DNA from: Sinobacterium norvegicum
GTDB lineage: Bacteria; Pseudomonadota; Gammaproteobacteria; Pseudomonadales; Sinobacteriaceae
Direction of reading: 5' to 3'
Length of the DNA stretch: 64,000 nt
NCBI RefSeq assembly: GCF_923077115.1
Contig: NZ_CAKLPX010000002.1
Location: 558,001-622,000, forward strand
Shown: positions 18,507 to 28,357 of the stretch, piece after piece
Layout: each line of letters starts with the position of its first letter
Numbering within the stretch: the first letter of the stretch is position 1
Notes under the pieces: model-generated
The model's database searches: none
Told to the model about the DNA's origin: nothing
Seen by the model: the letters and a program-made list of their open reading frames with translations, nothing else
Made by a program: the position numbers and the translations under genes

Positions 18507-18986
18507 ATGCAGCAAATTGTACCGATGACAGTAGAGGGTGATCGCCGCCTTCGTGAAGAGTTGTTGCAGTTAAAGAGTGAGGCTCGACCTAGCGTTATTG
18601 CTGCTATTGCTGAGGCGCGTGAGCACGGCGACTTGAAAGAAAACGCCGAATATCATGCGGCGCGTGAGCAGCAGGGCTTTATCGAGGGCAGGATTGCCGA
18701 TATCGAGGGTAAGCTTGCCGATGGCCGTGTCATTGATGTCACGCAAATCGCCAATACGGGCAAGGTTATCTTTGGCACCACCGTCACGATGATTAATTGT
18801 GATACCGACGAAGAGTTGGTTTACACCATTGTTGGTGAGGATGAGGCTGATGTGAAGGACGGCAAAATCTCCGTCACCTCGCCTATCGCTCGTGCGCTAG
18901 TCGGTAAGGAAGAGGGTGACGCGGCAATGGTCACCACGCCGGCAGGTATTGTCGAGTACGAAGTAGAGAAGGTCGAGCATATTTAA
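18507..18986 (+). CDS. greA: Transcription elongation factor GreA
   Basis: Binds the secondary channel of RNA polymerase and stimulates cleavage of backtracked RNA. It has 159 residues from the ATG at 18507, matching the E. coli start (MQ..IPMT). GGAGAG lies six bases upstream, within the end of carB, and the ATG falls one base after the carB stop. The coiled-coil tip [21 protein letters not shown] with the acidic residues needed for cleavage is intact, followed by the FKBP-like C-terminal domain. Its place after carB suggests coupling to the car operon. Confidence 0.98.
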   Translation: MQQIVPMTVEGDRRLREELLQLKSEARPSVIAAIAEAREHGDLKENAEYHAAREQQGFIEGRIADIEGKLADGRVIDVTQIANTGKVIFGTTVTMINCDTDEELVYTIVGEDEADVKDGKISVTSPIARALVGKEEGDAAMVTTPAGIVEYEVEKVEHI

Positions 18987-19003
18987 GTGCGTTTTTCTGC
19001 GAT

Positions 19004-19033
19004 AAAAAAAGGCCGGTAATACCGGCCTTTTTT
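19004..19033. terminator. Bidirectional terminator between greA and yhbY
   Basis: AAGGCCGGTA/TACCGGCCTT hairpin with A7 on one side and T7 on the other, serving the convergent genes. Confidence 0.9.
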
Positions 19034-19054
19034 TATTGGATAATAGCGATGGTA

Positions 19055-19366
19055 TTAGCTGTTGGCAGGGCTTAAGTTGCTCAGCTTGGGGTTTGGCTTC
19101 TTGGCGGGGCGGTACAGCAATACTGTGTGGCCAATGGCCTGGACTAAATGGGCGCGAGTCTTGGCTAGCATTTCTTCAATAACTTGCTGCTTTACTTCTC
19201 GCTCGCCAACGGCCAGTTTTACTTTGATCAGTTCATGGTCATCGAGAGCGCGGTATATTTCAGTAACCACGTTATCGGTAAGGCCTTTGCCAGCAACGGT
19301 CACAATTGGCTTAAGTTTATGGCCAAGGGCGCGCAGGTGTTTTTTGTCGGAGTTGGAGAGGCTCAT
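19055..19366 (-). CDS. yhbY: CRM-domain RNA-binding protein YhbY
   Basis: A 103-residue CRM-domain protein that in E. coli associates with pre-50S ribosomal particles. The pattern LRALGHKLKPIVTVAGKGLTDNVVTEIYRALDDHELIKVKL has the GxxG-type loop (AGKGLT) and the following helix typical of the fold. It is on the strand opposite to its neighbours, between greA and rlmE, exactly as in Pseudomonas and E. coli. The C-terminal extension (RPAKKPNPKLSNLSPANS) is polar and variable in the family. Confidence 0.95.
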   Translation of the reverse strand: MSLSNSDKKHLRALGHKLKPIVTVAGKGLTDNVVTEIYRALDDHELIKVKLAVGEREVKQQVIEEMLAKTRAHLVQAIGHTVLLYRPAKKPNPKLSNLSPANS

Positions 19367-19536
19367 AGTGTGGTCTCGAATAATCAGGGTGTTAACGTAT
19401 AATGCTCTAGCAATTGATGCTTAATTGAGCAGCGGCCAATTCTATACTAATGCTGCTGCGAAACATAAGTATTAGTCATAATTTTTCATTTTCCCAGCCG
19501 ATGCTATCGTGGCGGGAGATGTTCAGGGGTAGATGA

Positions 19537-20151
19537 ATGAGTAAAACTTCCAAGGCTTGGATGAAGGAGCACTTTGACGACAAGTACGTCAAGGAGGCTC
19601 AGCGTTTGGGTTATCGCTCTCGAGCCTGTTTTAAACTATTAGAATTGCAGGAAAAAGACCAGCTTGTTCGCTCGACAGGGACGGTGGTTGATCTCGGTAG
19701 CGCGCCGGGTGGCTGGTCGCAGGTGGCGGCCGAGATCGTTGGCGACCATGGGCGTGTTATTGCCTCGGATATATTGCCGATGGACTCACTGGCAGGGGTG
19801 GACTTTGTACAGGGCGATTTTACCGAGGATGCGGTTTTTGAAGAGATACTATCGGCGATTGGAAATTCAGCGGTAGACCTTGTAATTTCCGATATGGCAC
19901 CCAATATGAGTGGTATGACCGCTGTCGATCAGCCGCGGGCAATGCACCTTGTTGAGTTAGCCTTGGATATGGCCAAGAGTGTGCTTTCGCCGGGCGGCAA
20001 CTTTGCGGTAAAAATCTTTCAGGGCGAGGGCTTCGATGCTTATTTGAAGGATTGTCGCGATACATTTAAGGCTGTTGTCGTGCGCAAGCCCAAGTCATCA
20101 AGGGCGCGTTCGAAAGAGGTTTATATCGTGGGCAAGGGCTTTAAAGGTTAA
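19537..20151 (+). CDS. rlmE: 23S rRNA 2'-O-ribose U2552 methyltransferase RlmE (FtsJ/RrmJ)
   Basis: Methylates the A-loop of 23S rRNA late in 50S assembly. It has 204 residues, the usual length. The Rossmann SAM motif [15 protein letters not shown] is at about 50-64. The K-D-K-E catalytic set is visible: a Lys in SRACFKLLE, Asp in [13 protein letters not shown], Lys in [13 protein letters not shown] and Glu in [10 protein letters not shown]. It is divergent from yhbY and upstream of ftsH. The pair rlmE-ftsH is conserved and heat-inducible in E. coli. Confidence 0.98.
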   Translation: MSKTSKAWMKEHFDDKYVKEAQRLGYRSRACFKLLELQEKDQLVRSTGTVVDLGSAPGGWSQVAAEIVGDHGRVIASDILPMDSLAGVDFVQGDFTEDAVFEEILSAIGNSAVDLVISDMAPNMSGMTAVDQPRAMHLVELALDMAKSVLSPGGNFAVKIFQGEGFDAYLKDCRDTFKAVVVRKPKSSRARSKEVYIVGKGFKG

Positions 20152-20289
20152 ATTATTTATAAGGAACTGATTGGGGTTTCAACTACTCTATTGTTATAAC
20201 TTGGCGTAGTATAGATTTCAAATGTGTTACTTATTGTTAGTTAGTAAATGTTGGGTCCGCGTGAGGCGGCGCTTACAGAGGATTAATCG

Positions 20290-22230
20290 TTGAACGATAT
20301 GGTGAAGAACTTACTGTTGTGGTTGGTAATAGCGGCAGTGTTATTGACAGTTTTCAATAATTTTACCGCGCCACAAAAAGCGACTCAGCTAGATTATTCC
20401 AGCTTTGTTCACTCGGTCCAGCAGGGGCAGGTGAAAAAGGTTGAGATCGATGGCTTGATATTCCGTGGTGAGCGCACGGATAATTCCCGTTTCGAGACGG
20501 TTCGCCCTAATATCTCTGACCCAGAAATCATGAACGACCTGCTGAAGAATGATGTTCAGGTAGTTGGTAAGGCGCCTGAAAAACAGAGCCTGTGGATGCA
20601 GTTGCTGGTCGCCAGCTTCCCAATATTGCTGATTGTCGCCGTGTTTATGTTTTTCATGCGCCAGATGCAAGGCGGTGGCGGTGGTAAGGGCGGGCCAATG
20701 TCCTTCGGTAAGAGTAAGGCGCGCCTGTTGGGCGAAGATCAAATAAAAACCACCTTTGCCGATGTCGCCGGTGTCGATGAGGCCAAGGAAGAAGTGCAAG
20801 AGCTGGTCGAATTCCTTCGTGACCCCAGCCGCTTCCAGCGTCTCGGCGGTCGTATTCCTCGCGGTGTACTGCTGGCGGGCTCTCCTGGTACCGGTAAAAC
20901 CCTGCTGGCCAAGGCTATTGCGGGCGAGGCCAAGGTGCCTTTCTTCTCGATTTCCGGTTCTGACTTTGTAGAAATGTTTGTCGGTGTTGGCGCCTCTCGT
21001 GTCCGCGACATGTTTGAGCAGGCCAAGAAGCAGTCACCCTGTATTATCTTCATCGATGAGATCGATGCCGTCGGTCGTCACCGTGGTGGCGGCATGGGTG
21101 GTGGTCACGATGAGCGTGAGCAGACTCTGAACCAATTGCTGGTCGAGATGGATGGCTTCGAAGAAAATGACGGCGTTATTGTTGTTGCCGCTACTAACCG
21201 TCCCGATGTACTGGATGCTGCTCTATTGCGCCCTGGTCGATTCGATCGTCAGGTTACTGTTGGCCTGCCTGACATTCGTGGCCGCGAGCAGATTTTAAAA
21301 GTGCATATGAAGAAGGTGCCATTGGCCGATGATGTTGAGGCAAGCTATATTGCCCGCGGCACCCCCGGTTTCTCTGGTGCCGATTTAGCCAACCTGGTTA
21401 ACGAGGCGTCGTTATTTACCGCCCGTGCCGATCTGCGCTTGGTGGGTATGGAGCAGTTCGAATTAGCCAAAGATAAAATCATGATGGGTGCTGAACGTAA
21501 GAGCATGGTCATGAGTGAAGATGAGAAACTCAATACCGCTTACCACGAGGCGGGTCACGCCATTGTAGGTCGTATCGTGCCTGAGCATGATCCAGTGTAT
21601 AAGGTTAGTATTATTCCCCGTGGCCGCGCCCTCGGTGTGACCATGTATCTGCCGACAGAAGATCGTTACAGCTATAGCCGTCAATATATTCTCAGTCAAA
21701 TTTGCAGCCTCTACGGTGGCCGTATCGCTGAGGAAATTATTAATGGTAAGGATGGCGTCACCACGGGTGCTTCTAACGATATCGAACGCGCAACCAGTAT
21801 GGCTCGAAATATGGTCACCCGTTGGGGTTTGTCAGACAAGCTTGGTCCGCTGATGTATGAAAGTGATGATCAGGGCTACCAGGGCGGTGTTAACACCAGT
21901 GCCTCTGGCGCCACGGCCAAGGTTATCGATGAAGAAGTTCGCACAATTATCGACGATTGCTATAAGATCTCGACGGATATTCTGCACTCTCATCGCAAAG
22001 AGCTGGACGATATGGCCAAGGCTCTGATGACCTATGAAACCATCGATGCCGGTCAAATTGACGACATCATGGCTGGTCGTGACGTGGGCAAACCCGATGG
22101 CTGGGATGACGACAGCAAGACACCGCCGACGGGTAGTGATTCCTCTGCCGGTGATGAGCCTGTGCAGAAGGAAGAGCGTCGTAGCCACGGCGACGACTCT
22201 TCTGTCGGCGGCCCAGCTGGTGAACACTGA
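20290..22230 (+). CDS. ftsH: ATP-dependent membrane zinc metalloprotease FtsH
   Basis: Inner-membrane AAA protease that degrades sigma-32, LpxC and damaged membrane proteins. It has 646 residues. Two membrane segments (about 5-22 and 103-122) flank a periplasmic domain. Walker A is GSPGTGKT (197-204; usually GPPGTGKT, so one Pro is Ser here), Walker B IIFIDEID (252-259), and zinc motif HEAGH (419-423). The start is TTG at 20290, eight bases after AGAGGA, giving [11 protein letters not shown] as in Pseudomonas. The in-frame ATG three codons on is too far from that site. The C-terminal 60 residues are low-complexity and acidic. Its terminator overlaps the start of folP. Confidence 0.97.
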   Translation: MNDMVKNLLLWLVIAAVLLTVFNNFTAPQKATQLDYSSFVHSVQQGQVKKVEIDGLIFRGERTDNSRFETVRPNISDPEIMNDLLKNDVQVVGKAPEKQSLWMQLLVASFPILLIVAVFMFFMRQMQGGGGGKGGPMSFGKSKARLLGEDQIKTTFADVAGVDEAKEEVQELVEFLRDPSRFQRLGGRIPRGVLLAGSPGTGKTLLAKAIAGEAKVPFFSISGSDFVEMFVGVGASRVRDMFEQAKKQSPCIIFIDEIDAVGRHRGGGMGGGHDEREQTLNQLLVEMDGFEENDGVIVVAATNRPDVLDAALLRPGRFDRQVTVGLPDIRGREQILKVHMKKVPLADDVEASYIARGTPGFSGADLANLVNEASLFTARADLRLVGMEQFELAKDKIMMGAERKSMVMSEDEKLNTAYHEAGHAIVGRIVPEHDPVYKVSIIPRGRALGVTMYLPTEDRYSYSRQYILSQICSLYGGRIAEEIINGKDGVTTGASNDIERATSMARNMVTRWGLSDKLGPLMYESDDQGYQGGVNTSASGATAKVIDEEVRTIIDDCYKISTDILHSHRKELDDMAKALMTYETIDAGQIDDIMAGRDVGKPDGWDDDSKTPPTGSDSSAGDEPVQKEERRSHGDDSSVGGPAGEH

Positions 22231-22273
22231 TTCAGTACATCTAAGTAGTTAGAAATTTGAAAAACTATCTATC

Positions 22274-22299
22274 AAGCGGGCAGTCAATGCCCGCTTTTT
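22274..22299 (+). terminator. ftsH terminator hairpin overlapping the folP start codon
   Basis: AAGCGGGCA and TGCCCGCTT pair perfectly around GTCAA and end in T5. The ATG proposed for folP (22287-22289) starts in the loop and continues into the 3' arm. Confidence 0.8.
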
Positions 22300-23138
22300 A
22301 TTGCGGCGAAGAACTTCTCTGTGGTGATAAAACGCTCTCACTAACGGCCACTCGACTAATGGGTGTGCTCAATGTCACGCCAGATTCTTTCTCCGACGGT
22401 GGCCGCAACCACGGTTTCGATCAAGCGCTTTCATGCGCCGAGGCAATGCTTGCCGCCGGTGTCGATATTATCGATGTCGGAGGTGAGTCGACCCGCCCTG
22501 GTGCCGAGGCAGTATCATTGGATCAAGAGCTTGACCGAGTTGTGCCGGTGGTCGAGGCGATCAAGCAGCGCTTGGATGTTATTGTCTCTGTCGATACCAG
22601 TAGTGCGGCGGTGATGACTGAGGCGGCTGCAGCCGGAGCCGGCCTAATCAATGATGTCCGTGCGCTGCAGCGCGAGGGTGCCATGGCCGCGGCGGCGGCC
22701 TCCGGTTTACCGGTTTGTTTGATGCATATGCAGGGGCAGCCTGTGACCATGCAGCAGGCGCCAAGCTATCGAGACGTACAGCAAGAGGTGGAAGAATTCT
22801 TGCTGCAGCGGGTGGCGGAATGTCACCGGGCGGGTATTGGAAGCGATAAGCTGTTACTTGACCCAGGCTTCGGATTTGGTAAAACTGTAGAGCATAACAT
22901 CAAATTATTCAGTCAGTTGGATAAGATCGGCGGTTTGTCGTACCCGTTACTAATTGGCGTGTCACGCAAGTCGATGATCGGCGCCGTAACAGGTAAGGAT
23001 GTCGAGCAACGCCTCTCTGGTAGTCTTGCCTTTGCTGTCTTGGCGGCGCTTCAAGGGGCGGCTATTGTCAGAGTGCATGATGTCGATGAAACGATGGATG
23101 TTTTAAAAGTAGTTAATGCAGTCGCGGCAGCGCGATAA
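22287..23138 (+). CDS. folP: Dihydropteroate synthase
   Basis: Joins p-aminobenzoate to the pterin in folate synthesis; target of sulfonamides. It has 283 residues. Motifs: MGVLNVTPDSFSDGG (about 25-39), GGESTRPGA, SVDTSSAAV, INDVRAL, LDPGFGFGKT and GVSRKSMIG. The start is uncertain. The ATG at 22287 gives an N-terminus close to that of Pseudomonas (CGDKTLSL region retained) but lies inside the ftsH terminator hairpin. The only earlier in-frame start is a TTG at 22257, which would translate the terminator. A later ATG at 22359 would remove conserved residues. glmM follows ten bases after its stop. Confidence 0.93.
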   Translation: MPAFYCGEELLCGDKTLSLTATRLMGVLNVTPDSFSDGGRNHGFDQALSCAEAMLAAGVDIIDVGGESTRPGAEAVSLDQELDRVVPVVEAIKQRLDVIVSVDTSSAAVMTEAAAAGAGLINDVRALQREGAMAAAAASGLPVCLMHMQGQPVTMQQAPSYRDVQQEVEEFLLQRVAECHRAGIGSDKLLLDPGFGFGKTVEHNIKLFSQLDKIGGLSYPLLIGVSRKSMIGAVTGKDVEQRLSGSLAFAVLAALQGAAIVRVHDVDETMDVLKVVNAVAAAR

Positions 23139-23147
23139 GGAAGCTCT

Positions 23148-24485
23148 ATGTCTCGTAAATACTTTGGTACAGATGGAATTCGGGGGCTGGTGGGTCAGGC
23201 ACCCATTACGGCTGACTTTGTTCTGCGTTTGGGTTGGGCCGCCGGCAAGGTGCTGGCCAGTGCCAGTGATGGCAGCCGTCCGAAGGTGTTGATTGGTAAA
23301 GATACGCGTATCTCGGGTTATATGTTTGAGTCGGCTCTTGAGGCTGGATTGGTGGCTGCCGGTGTCGATGTGTTGCTGCTTGGTCCCATGCCAACCCCGG
23401 CGATTGCCTATTTGACCAGAACCTTCCACGCTCAGGCGGGTATTGTCATCAGCGCCTCGCATAACCCGTATTACGATAATGGCATTAAATTTTTCTCGTC
23501 CCAGGGCAGTAAACTGTCCGATGATATTGAGCTGGCAATTGAGGCGATGCTCGATCAGCCGATGACGACCAGTCCCTCTGATCAATTGGGAAAGGTGAGC
23601 CGGGTCACCGACGCCGCCGGCCGCTATATTGAATATTGTAAATCGACAGTACCCATGGGTACGCAGTTTAAAAACTACAAAATCGTGCTCGACTGTGCAC
23701 ACGGTGCAACTTACCACGTGGCGCCGGCGGTGTTTGATGAGCTCGGTGCTGAAATAGTCTCTATAGGTGTCAAACCTGACGGCCTGAATATCAATGAAAA
23801 AGTAGGCTCTACCAGCCCCGGCGCGTTACAAGAAGCCGTACTTGAACACGAGGCAGACCTTGGTATCGCCTTCGATGGTGATGGCGACCGTGTTTGTTTT
23901 GTCGACCAGCTGGGTGAGGTGGTCGATGGCGATGAAATACTCTTTATTATTGCCGCTGCACAGCAGCAATGCCCCGGTGTTGTCGGTACGTTAATGTCTA
24001 ATCTTGGCTTTGAGTTAGCGTTAAAGGAGCGGGGTATTGATTTTGTGCGGGCCAATGTTGGCGATCGATACGTCATGGCCGAAATGAACAAAACAGGATG
24101 GCAGCTCGGCGGTGAGTCCTCGGGTCATATTATCTGTGGTGATGTTAGCACCACGGGTGACGGTATTGTGGCTGCTCTGCAAGTAATGGCAGCCGTTGTC
24201 GGCAGTTCGCGGTCTCTCTATGAGCTTAAAAATGCCATGGCTAAATTTCCACAGACGATGATTAACGTCAAGGGTGTGGATAAGGCGGCACTGAAGACGA
24301 ATCAACACGTTGCCGATGCGGTTGCCGAGGCTGAACAGGAGCTTGCCGATAAGGGGCGAGTGTTGTTGCGGCCTTCTGGTACTGAGCCGGTGATACGCGT
24401 CATGGTTGAGGGCGAGGATGGTGAGCAGGTACAAAGATTGGCTGAGAGTTTGTCTCAGGTGGTAAAAGCGGCGCTGTCGACGTGA
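23148..24485 (+). CDS. glmM: Phosphoglucosamine mutase
   Basis: Converts glucosamine-6-phosphate to glucosamine-1-phosphate for UDP-GlcNAc, hence peptidoglycan and LPS. It has 445 residues, normal length. It opens with [12 protein letters not shown]. The active-site phosphoserine lies in [16 protein letters not shown] (about residue 102), the metal-binding loop is DGDGDR, the sugar-specificity loop is GESSGHI and the phosphate-binding end is [15 protein letters not shown]. The folP-glmM-tpiA-secG order is the same as in Pseudomonas, and in E. coli ftsH-folP-glmM-secG. Confidence 0.98.
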   Translation: MSRKYFGTDGIRGLVGQAPITADFVLRLGWAAGKVLASASDGSRPKVLIGKDTRISGYMFESALEAGLVAAGVDVLLLGPMPTPAIAYLTRTFHAQAGIVISASHNPYYDNGIKFFSSQGSKLSDDIELAIEAMLDQPMTTSPSDQLGKVSRVTDAAGRYIEYCKSTVPMGTQFKNYKIVLDCAHGATYHVAPAVFDELGAEIVSIGVKPDGLNINEKVGSTSPGALQEAVLEHEADLGIAFDGDGDRVCFVDQLGEVVDGDEILFIIAAAQQQCPGVVGTLMSNLGFELALKERGIDFVRANVGDRYVMAEMNKTGWQLGGESSGHIICGDVSTTGDGIVAALQVMAAVVGSSRSLYELKNAMAKFPQTMINVKGVDKAALKTNQHVADAVAEAEQELADKGRVLLRPSGTEPVIRVMVEGEDGEQVQRLAESLSQVVKAALST

Positions 24486-24511
24486 TAGCCTTATAAATTC
24501 GTTGTCGAAGC

Positions 24512-24540
24512 TTGTCAGCTTAAGACAATGTCGGTAATAT
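24512..24540 (+). promoter_or_regulatory. Promoter candidate of tpiA-secG-tRNA-Leu
   Basis: TTGTCA (24512-24517) and TAATAT (24535-24540) with a 17-base spacer, in the 85-base gap after glmM. Confidence 0.5.
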
Positions 24541-24570
24541 TGGCGCCCGCTAAAGAAGGTAATGAGATTG

Positions 24571-25323
24571 ATGCGACAAGGGTTAGTAATAGGCAACTGG
24601 AAGATGAACGGTTCTGATGAGTCAATCAGAGAGCTGGTTAGTGGTCTAGTTGCTGAAGCGGCTGATAGTGTTCAAGCTACAGTTGCTGTTTGTCCGCCAT
24701 TTATTTATCTCACTACTGTGGCGAAGTTACTTGCTGATTCGGCGATTGAATTAGGTGCGCAAAACTGCTCGGCAGAGTCTTCAGGCGCCTACACCGGCGA
24801 GGTATCTGTTGAAATGCTGGCTGATGTCGGTAGTCGCTATGTGCTTGTAGGTCATTCGGAGAGGCGCGCCTTATTCGGTGAAACAGATCAAGATGTCGGC
24901 AGTAAGTTTTTGGCGGTCAAGGCCGCTGATCTAACACCGGTGCTTTGTGTTGGTGAGGATTTGGCTCAGCGTGAAGCGGGCGATGCGCTCAGTGTTATCG
25001 AGTCGCAACTAAATGCGGTTGCTGGCATGAGTGATGCCAATGTCTTTGATTCAGCGGTTATTGCTTACGAGCCGGTTTGGGCAATAGGTACGGGTAAGAC
25101 AGCGAGTCCGGAGCAGGCACAGGAAGTACACCAGTTTATTCGAGCATTTGTTGAAAAAACAAATGCCCAGGTTGCCGCCAAGGTTCAGATACTTTACGGT
25201 GGCAGTGTTAAGGCGTCGAATGCTGAGGAATTGTTTTCTCAGCGCGATATCGACGGAGCCCTAGTGGGTGGTGCGGCATTGAATGCCGTTGAATTTGCAA
25301 CAATTTGTAAGGCGACAAGCTAA
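24571..25323 (+). CDS. tpiA: Triose-phosphate isomerase
   Basis: Interconverts dihydroxyacetone phosphate and glyceraldehyde-3-phosphate. It has 250 residues from the ATG at 24571 (MRQGLVIGNWKMNG). Another in-frame ATG lies three codons upstream but is only two bases from the AAGG motif, while family starts align with the second. Catalytic residues are visible: Lys in GNWKMNG, His in VGHSERR and Glu in AYEPVWAIGTG, with the phosphate loop YGGSVKASN and GALVGGAAL. secG begins five bases after its stop. Confidence 0.98.
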   Translation: MRQGLVIGNWKMNGSDESIRELVSGLVAEAADSVQATVAVCPPFIYLTTVAKLLADSAIELGAQNCSAESSGAYTGEVSVEMLADVGSRYVLVGHSERRALFGETDQDVGSKFLAVKAADLTPVLCVGEDLAQREAGDALSVIESQLNAVAGMSDANVFDSAVIAYEPVWAIGTGKTASPEQAQEVHQFIRAFVEKTNAQVAAKVQILYGGSVKASNAEELFSQRDIDGALVGGAALNAVEFATICKATS

Positions 25324-25327
25324 AATT

Positions 25328-25684
25328 ATGGAACAGTTAATAGTTGTATTACATGTTTTATTCGCAATCGCGATTATCGCACTTATTCTGCTGCAGCAGG
25401 GCAAGGGTGCCGATGCCGGCGCTTCTTTCGGTTCGGGTGCCTCGCAGACTGTATTCGGTAGTGGCGGTAGCGGTAATGCACTGACTCGCGGCACGGCCAT
25501 TCTGGCGACATTATTCTTTGTTACCAGTTTCGGTTTGGCAATCATTGCCAAGCAGAAGGCGGGTATCGTCGTCGTCGATAGTTTGGATATGCCAGCGATC
25601 GAACAGCCAGTTGAAAATAATGCAGATAATGCTGCTATTCCAGCATTAAACGATTCTTCTTCAGAAGAAATTCCTGTAGAATAG
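25328..25684 (+). CDS. secG: Protein translocase subunit SecG
   Basis: Small membrane subunit of the SecYEG channel, 118 residues from the ATG at 25328. Two membrane helices (about 3-22 and 53-73) flank a Gly/Ser-rich loop with the family sequence LLQQGKGADAGASFGSGASQTVFGS. The C-terminal 45 residues are acidic and variable. The frame is open 15 codons further upstream, but that overlaps tpiA and has no start signal. It lies directly before tRNA-Leu(GAG), the conserved secG-leuU arrangement also found in E. coli. Confidence 0.96.
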   Translation: MEQLIVVLHVLFAIAIIALILLQQGKGADAGASFGSGASQTVFGSGGSGNALTRGTAILATLFFVTSFGLAIIAKQKAGIVVVDSLDMPAIEQPVENNADNAAIPALNDSSSEEIPVE

Positions 25685-25706
25685 CTTCTATTGAAATAAA
25701 GTTTTA

Positions 25707-25793
25707 GCCGAAGTGGTGGAATTGGTAGACACGCCAGCTTGAGGGGTTGGTGAGCGCAAGCTCGTGCGGGTTCAAGTCCCGCCTTCGGCACCA
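25707..25793 (+). tRNA. leuU: tRNA-Leu (anticodon GAG)
   Basis: 87 nt with encoded CCA. The acceptor stem GCCGAAG/CTTCGGC closes fully, the anticodon stem CCAGC/GTTGG presents TTGAGGG (anticodon GAG), the long variable arm typical of class II tRNA is present, and the T-arm GCGGGTTCAAGTCCCGC is perfect. It follows secG by 22 bases. Confidence 0.97.
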
Positions 25794-25800
25794 AATACTG

Positions 25801-25835
25801 AAAAGCCCAGCTCTGGATAGCTGGGCTTTTTTTTT
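25801..25835 (+). terminator. Terminator after tRNA-Leu
   Basis: AAAAGCCCAGCT and AGCTGGGCTTTT form a 12-bp stem around CTGGAT, with nine T. Confidence 0.9.
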
Positions 25836-25904
25836 GCCAAAAAAGCCGCTGTTTTGCCATTGGAATTATCAATGAGGCAGCTGTTAAATAAGCTTTTTAT
25901 TTGC

Positions 25905-25933
25905 TTGACCAGAGTGGTCGATATCCCTATAAT
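25905..25933 (+). promoter_or_regulatory. Promoter of initiator tRNA gene and rimP-nusA-infB
   Basis: TTGACC (25905-25910), 17 bases, TATAAT (25928-25933): a near-perfect sigma-70 promoter, starting about 20 bases before the tRNA. Confidence 0.85.
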
Positions 25934-25959
25934 TCACGCACCCTGAATAAGGGCGTTGG

Positions 25960-26036
<77 letters not shown>

Positions 26037-26077
26037 TTTTTACGGACGTGAGGCCGTAAAGAACAGTATTTTGAAGA

Positions 26078-26105
26078 GGCCCCTCACATGAGGGGCTTTT
26101 TCTTT
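26078..26105 (+). terminator. First terminator after tRNA-fMet
   Basis: GGCCCCTCA/TGAGGGGCT-type stem around a short loop, followed by T5CT4. Confidence 0.85.
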
Positions 26106-26204
26106 TGTAGGGTTTTAAAATTGAAGTTTGATTTTAATCTCCTCAACTGATTGATTTGTAATCAGTATGCGATAAAGACGTGATATTACGTCGCTAAAAG
26201 AAGG

Positions 26205-26227
26205 TGGGCCACAGGGCCCATTTTTTT
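26205..26227 (+). terminator. Second terminator, in the rimP-nusA-infB leader
   Basis: TGGGCC-ACAG-GGCCCA followed by T7, 40 bases before rimP. Transcripts from the tRNA promoter must pass two terminators to reach rimP. In E. coli, NusA autoregulates its operon through terminators at the same place. Confidence 0.85.
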
Positions 26228-26267
26228 ATGGTAAAAGCAGTTTCCTGTCTGCTACGAAGGTATTTTA

Positions 26268-26732
26268 ATGTCATCAAAACAAAGTGTAATCGAAGCAATG
26301 GTTGCCCCGGCGGTAGAAGCCCTAGGCTTTGAGTTGTGGGCGCTTGAGTATTTGAATCAAGGTAAGCACGTAACCTTGCGGCTGTATATTGATGCCGAGA
26401 AAGGTGTTGGTATTGACGATTGTTCAGAGGTTAGTCGACAGGTTGCCAGTGTGCTTGATGTCGAGGACCCTATTGCCGGTGACTACACCTTGGAAGTCTC
26501 TTCGCCTGGCATGGATAGACTGCTGACCAAGCTTGAACATTTTGAGGCATATAAGGCGCATAAAGCGTCGATCAAACTACGCTTTCCATTTGAAGGGCGC
26601 CGTCGTTTCACCGGTATTTTGAATGGTGTTGAGGGTGATGAGGTCATTATCGTAGTTGATGAGGACGAGTATTTGCTGCCTATGGATAGTATCGATAAGG
26701 CGCGTGTAATACCGGTTTTCGAAAACGAGTAA
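26268..26732 (+). CDS. rimP: Ribosome maturation factor RimP
   Basis: Assists 30S subunit maturation. It has 154 residues. The N-terminal domain contains ALGFELWALEYLNQGKHVTLRLYIDAEKGVGIDDCSEVSRQV and the conserved YTLEVSSPGMDRLL segment. The C-terminal SH3-like domain begins near 90. It is the first protein gene of rimP-nusA-infB-rbfA-truB-rpsO-pnp, after initiator tRNA and a leader with two terminators. Confidence 0.97.
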   Translation: MSSKQSVIEAMVAPAVEALGFELWALEYLNQGKHVTLRLYIDAEKGVGIDDCSEVSRQVASVLDVEDPIAGDYTLEVSSPGMDRLLTKLEHFEAYKAHKASIKLRFPFEGRRRFTGILNGVEGDEVIIVVDEDEYLLPMDSIDKARVIPVFENE

Positions 26733-26846
26733 TTTGGGCAGTGTTCCGTTGCTTTGGCATTGGAATAATTGAATTGAAAATCATATCTACTGATAGATAT
26801 GACGCAAATAGCGCGATGAATAAATCGCTAAAGATGAGGCGGGAGA

Positions 26847-28337
26847 ATGAGTAAAGAAATTCTTTTGGTTGCAGAGGCAGTTTCTAACGAGAAAGGCGTG
26901 TCTCAGGATGTGATCTTTGAAGCACTGGAAATTGCACTGGCGGCGGCAACAAAAAAACGTTACGACGAAGATTCTGAAATCGAAGTACGTATCGACCGTA
27001 AGACGGGTGATTACGAGACTTTCCGCAGCTGGCTGGTTGTTGACAACGAGGCGGTTCCTGCTTTGGGTACAGAGCTTACCATGCAGGAAGCCGAGGAAAT
27101 CAGTGGCGAGTTGCAGCCAGGCAGCACGCACACCGAAATGGTAGAGAATGTTGGCTTCGGTCGTATCGCGGCCCAAACGGCTAAGCAAGTTATCGTTCAA
27201 AAAGTACGTGAGGCTGAGCGCGCCAAATTAGTTAATGAATACCGCTCTCGCGTTGGTGAGTTGCTTGGTGGTACAGTCAAGAAGGTTAAGCACGACGCTT
27301 ATATTCTTGATCTGGGTAACAACGCCGAAGGCTTTCTGCCGAAGAATCAGCTTATTGGTCGTGAAAACTTCCGCATGGGTGATCGCATCCGCTTTGTCTT
27401 GGATTCAATCAATGAAGAGGGCCGTGGTCCTCAATTAATTCTGAGTCGTTCGTGCCCTGAAATGCTGATCGAACTCTTCAAAATTGAAGTGCCAGAAATC
27501 TCAGAAGAAGTTATCGAAATTCGTGGTGCAGCACGCGATCCAGGCTCTAGAGCTAAAATCGCTGTTAAAACCAACGATGGTCGTATCGATCCCGTCGGTG
27601 CCTGTGTGGGTATGCGAGGTTCTCGTGTACAGGCTGTTTCAGGTGAGCTAAATAACGAGCGTGTTGATATTATCCTGTGGGACGACAACCCAGCTCAATT
27701 GGTTATTAATGCTATGTCGCCTGCTGAGGTTGAGTCGATTATTGTCGATGAAGATACCCAGTGCATGGAAGTTGCTGTTGCTAATGAAAACCTAGCCTTG
27801 GCTATTGGCCGTAGCGGACAGAATGTTCGTCTTGCCAGTGAGTTGACGGGTTGGGCAATCAACGTGATGAGCACAGAGGAAGCCGAGGCCAAGCAAGAGG
27901 CTGAATCTGGCGAAATCATCAGCCAGTTTGTCAATGTGTTAGATGTTGAAGAAGAGACTGCTGAGGCGTTAGTAGAGGAAGGCTTTACAACGCTGGAAGA
28001 GATTGCCTACGTTCCAATTGAAGAGTTCACCGCAATTGGTTTCGATGAGGAAACCGCAGAAGAATTGAGAGCGCGAGCCAAAGATGCGCTGTTAACAAAG
28101 GCGATTGCCAGCGAGGAAAAACTCGATGGTTCTGAGCCAGCCGAAGACCTATTGAACATGGACGGGATGGATCGCCATCTTGCCTATGTGCTTGCCAGCC
28201 GTGGCATTGTCACCATGGAAGACTTGGCAGAGCAGTCTATTGATGAGCTTATCGATATCGAAGAAATAGACGAAGAAAAAGCAGGTCAACTAATTATGAC
28301 TGCTCGCGCCCCTTGGTTCGAAGATCAAGGCGAATAG
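26847..28337 (+). CDS. nusA: Transcription termination/antitermination factor NusA
   Basis: RNA polymerase-binding factor controlling pausing, termination and antitermination, 496 residues. Domains: N-terminal polymerase-binding domain (1-125), S1 (about 135-200), KH1 and KH2 (about 205-345, with [18 protein letters not shown] and [21 protein letters not shown]), then two C-terminal acidic repeats as in gamma-proteobacterial NusA ([29 protein letters not shown] and [27 protein letters not shown]). Start ATG 26847 follows GGCGGGAGA. infB follows after 20 bases. Confidence 0.98.
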   Translation: MSKEILLVAEAVSNEKGVSQDVIFEALEIALAAATKKRYDEDSEIEVRIDRKTGDYETFRSWLVVDNEAVPALGTELTMQEAEEISGELQPGSTHTEMVENVGFGRIAAQTAKQVIVQKVREAERAKLVNEYRSRVGELLGGTVKKVKHDAYILDLGNNAEGFLPKNQLIGRENFRMGDRIRFVLDSINEEGRGPQLILSRSCPEMLIELFKIEVPEISEEVIEIRGAARDPGSRAKIAVKTNDGRIDPVGACVGMRGSRVQAVSGELNNERVDIILWDDNPAQLVINAMSPAEVESIIVDEDTQCMEVAVANENLALAIGRSGQNVRLASELTGWAINVMSTEEAEAKQEAESGEIISQFVNVLDVEEETAEALVEEGFTTLEEIAYVPIEEFTAIGFDEETAEELRARAKDALLTKAIASEEKLDGSEPAEDLLNMDGMDRHLAYVLASRGIVTMEDLAEQSIDELIDIEEIDEEKAGQLIMTARAPWFEDQGE

Positions 28338-28357
28338 GCGAGGTAGAGGAGAAAAAA

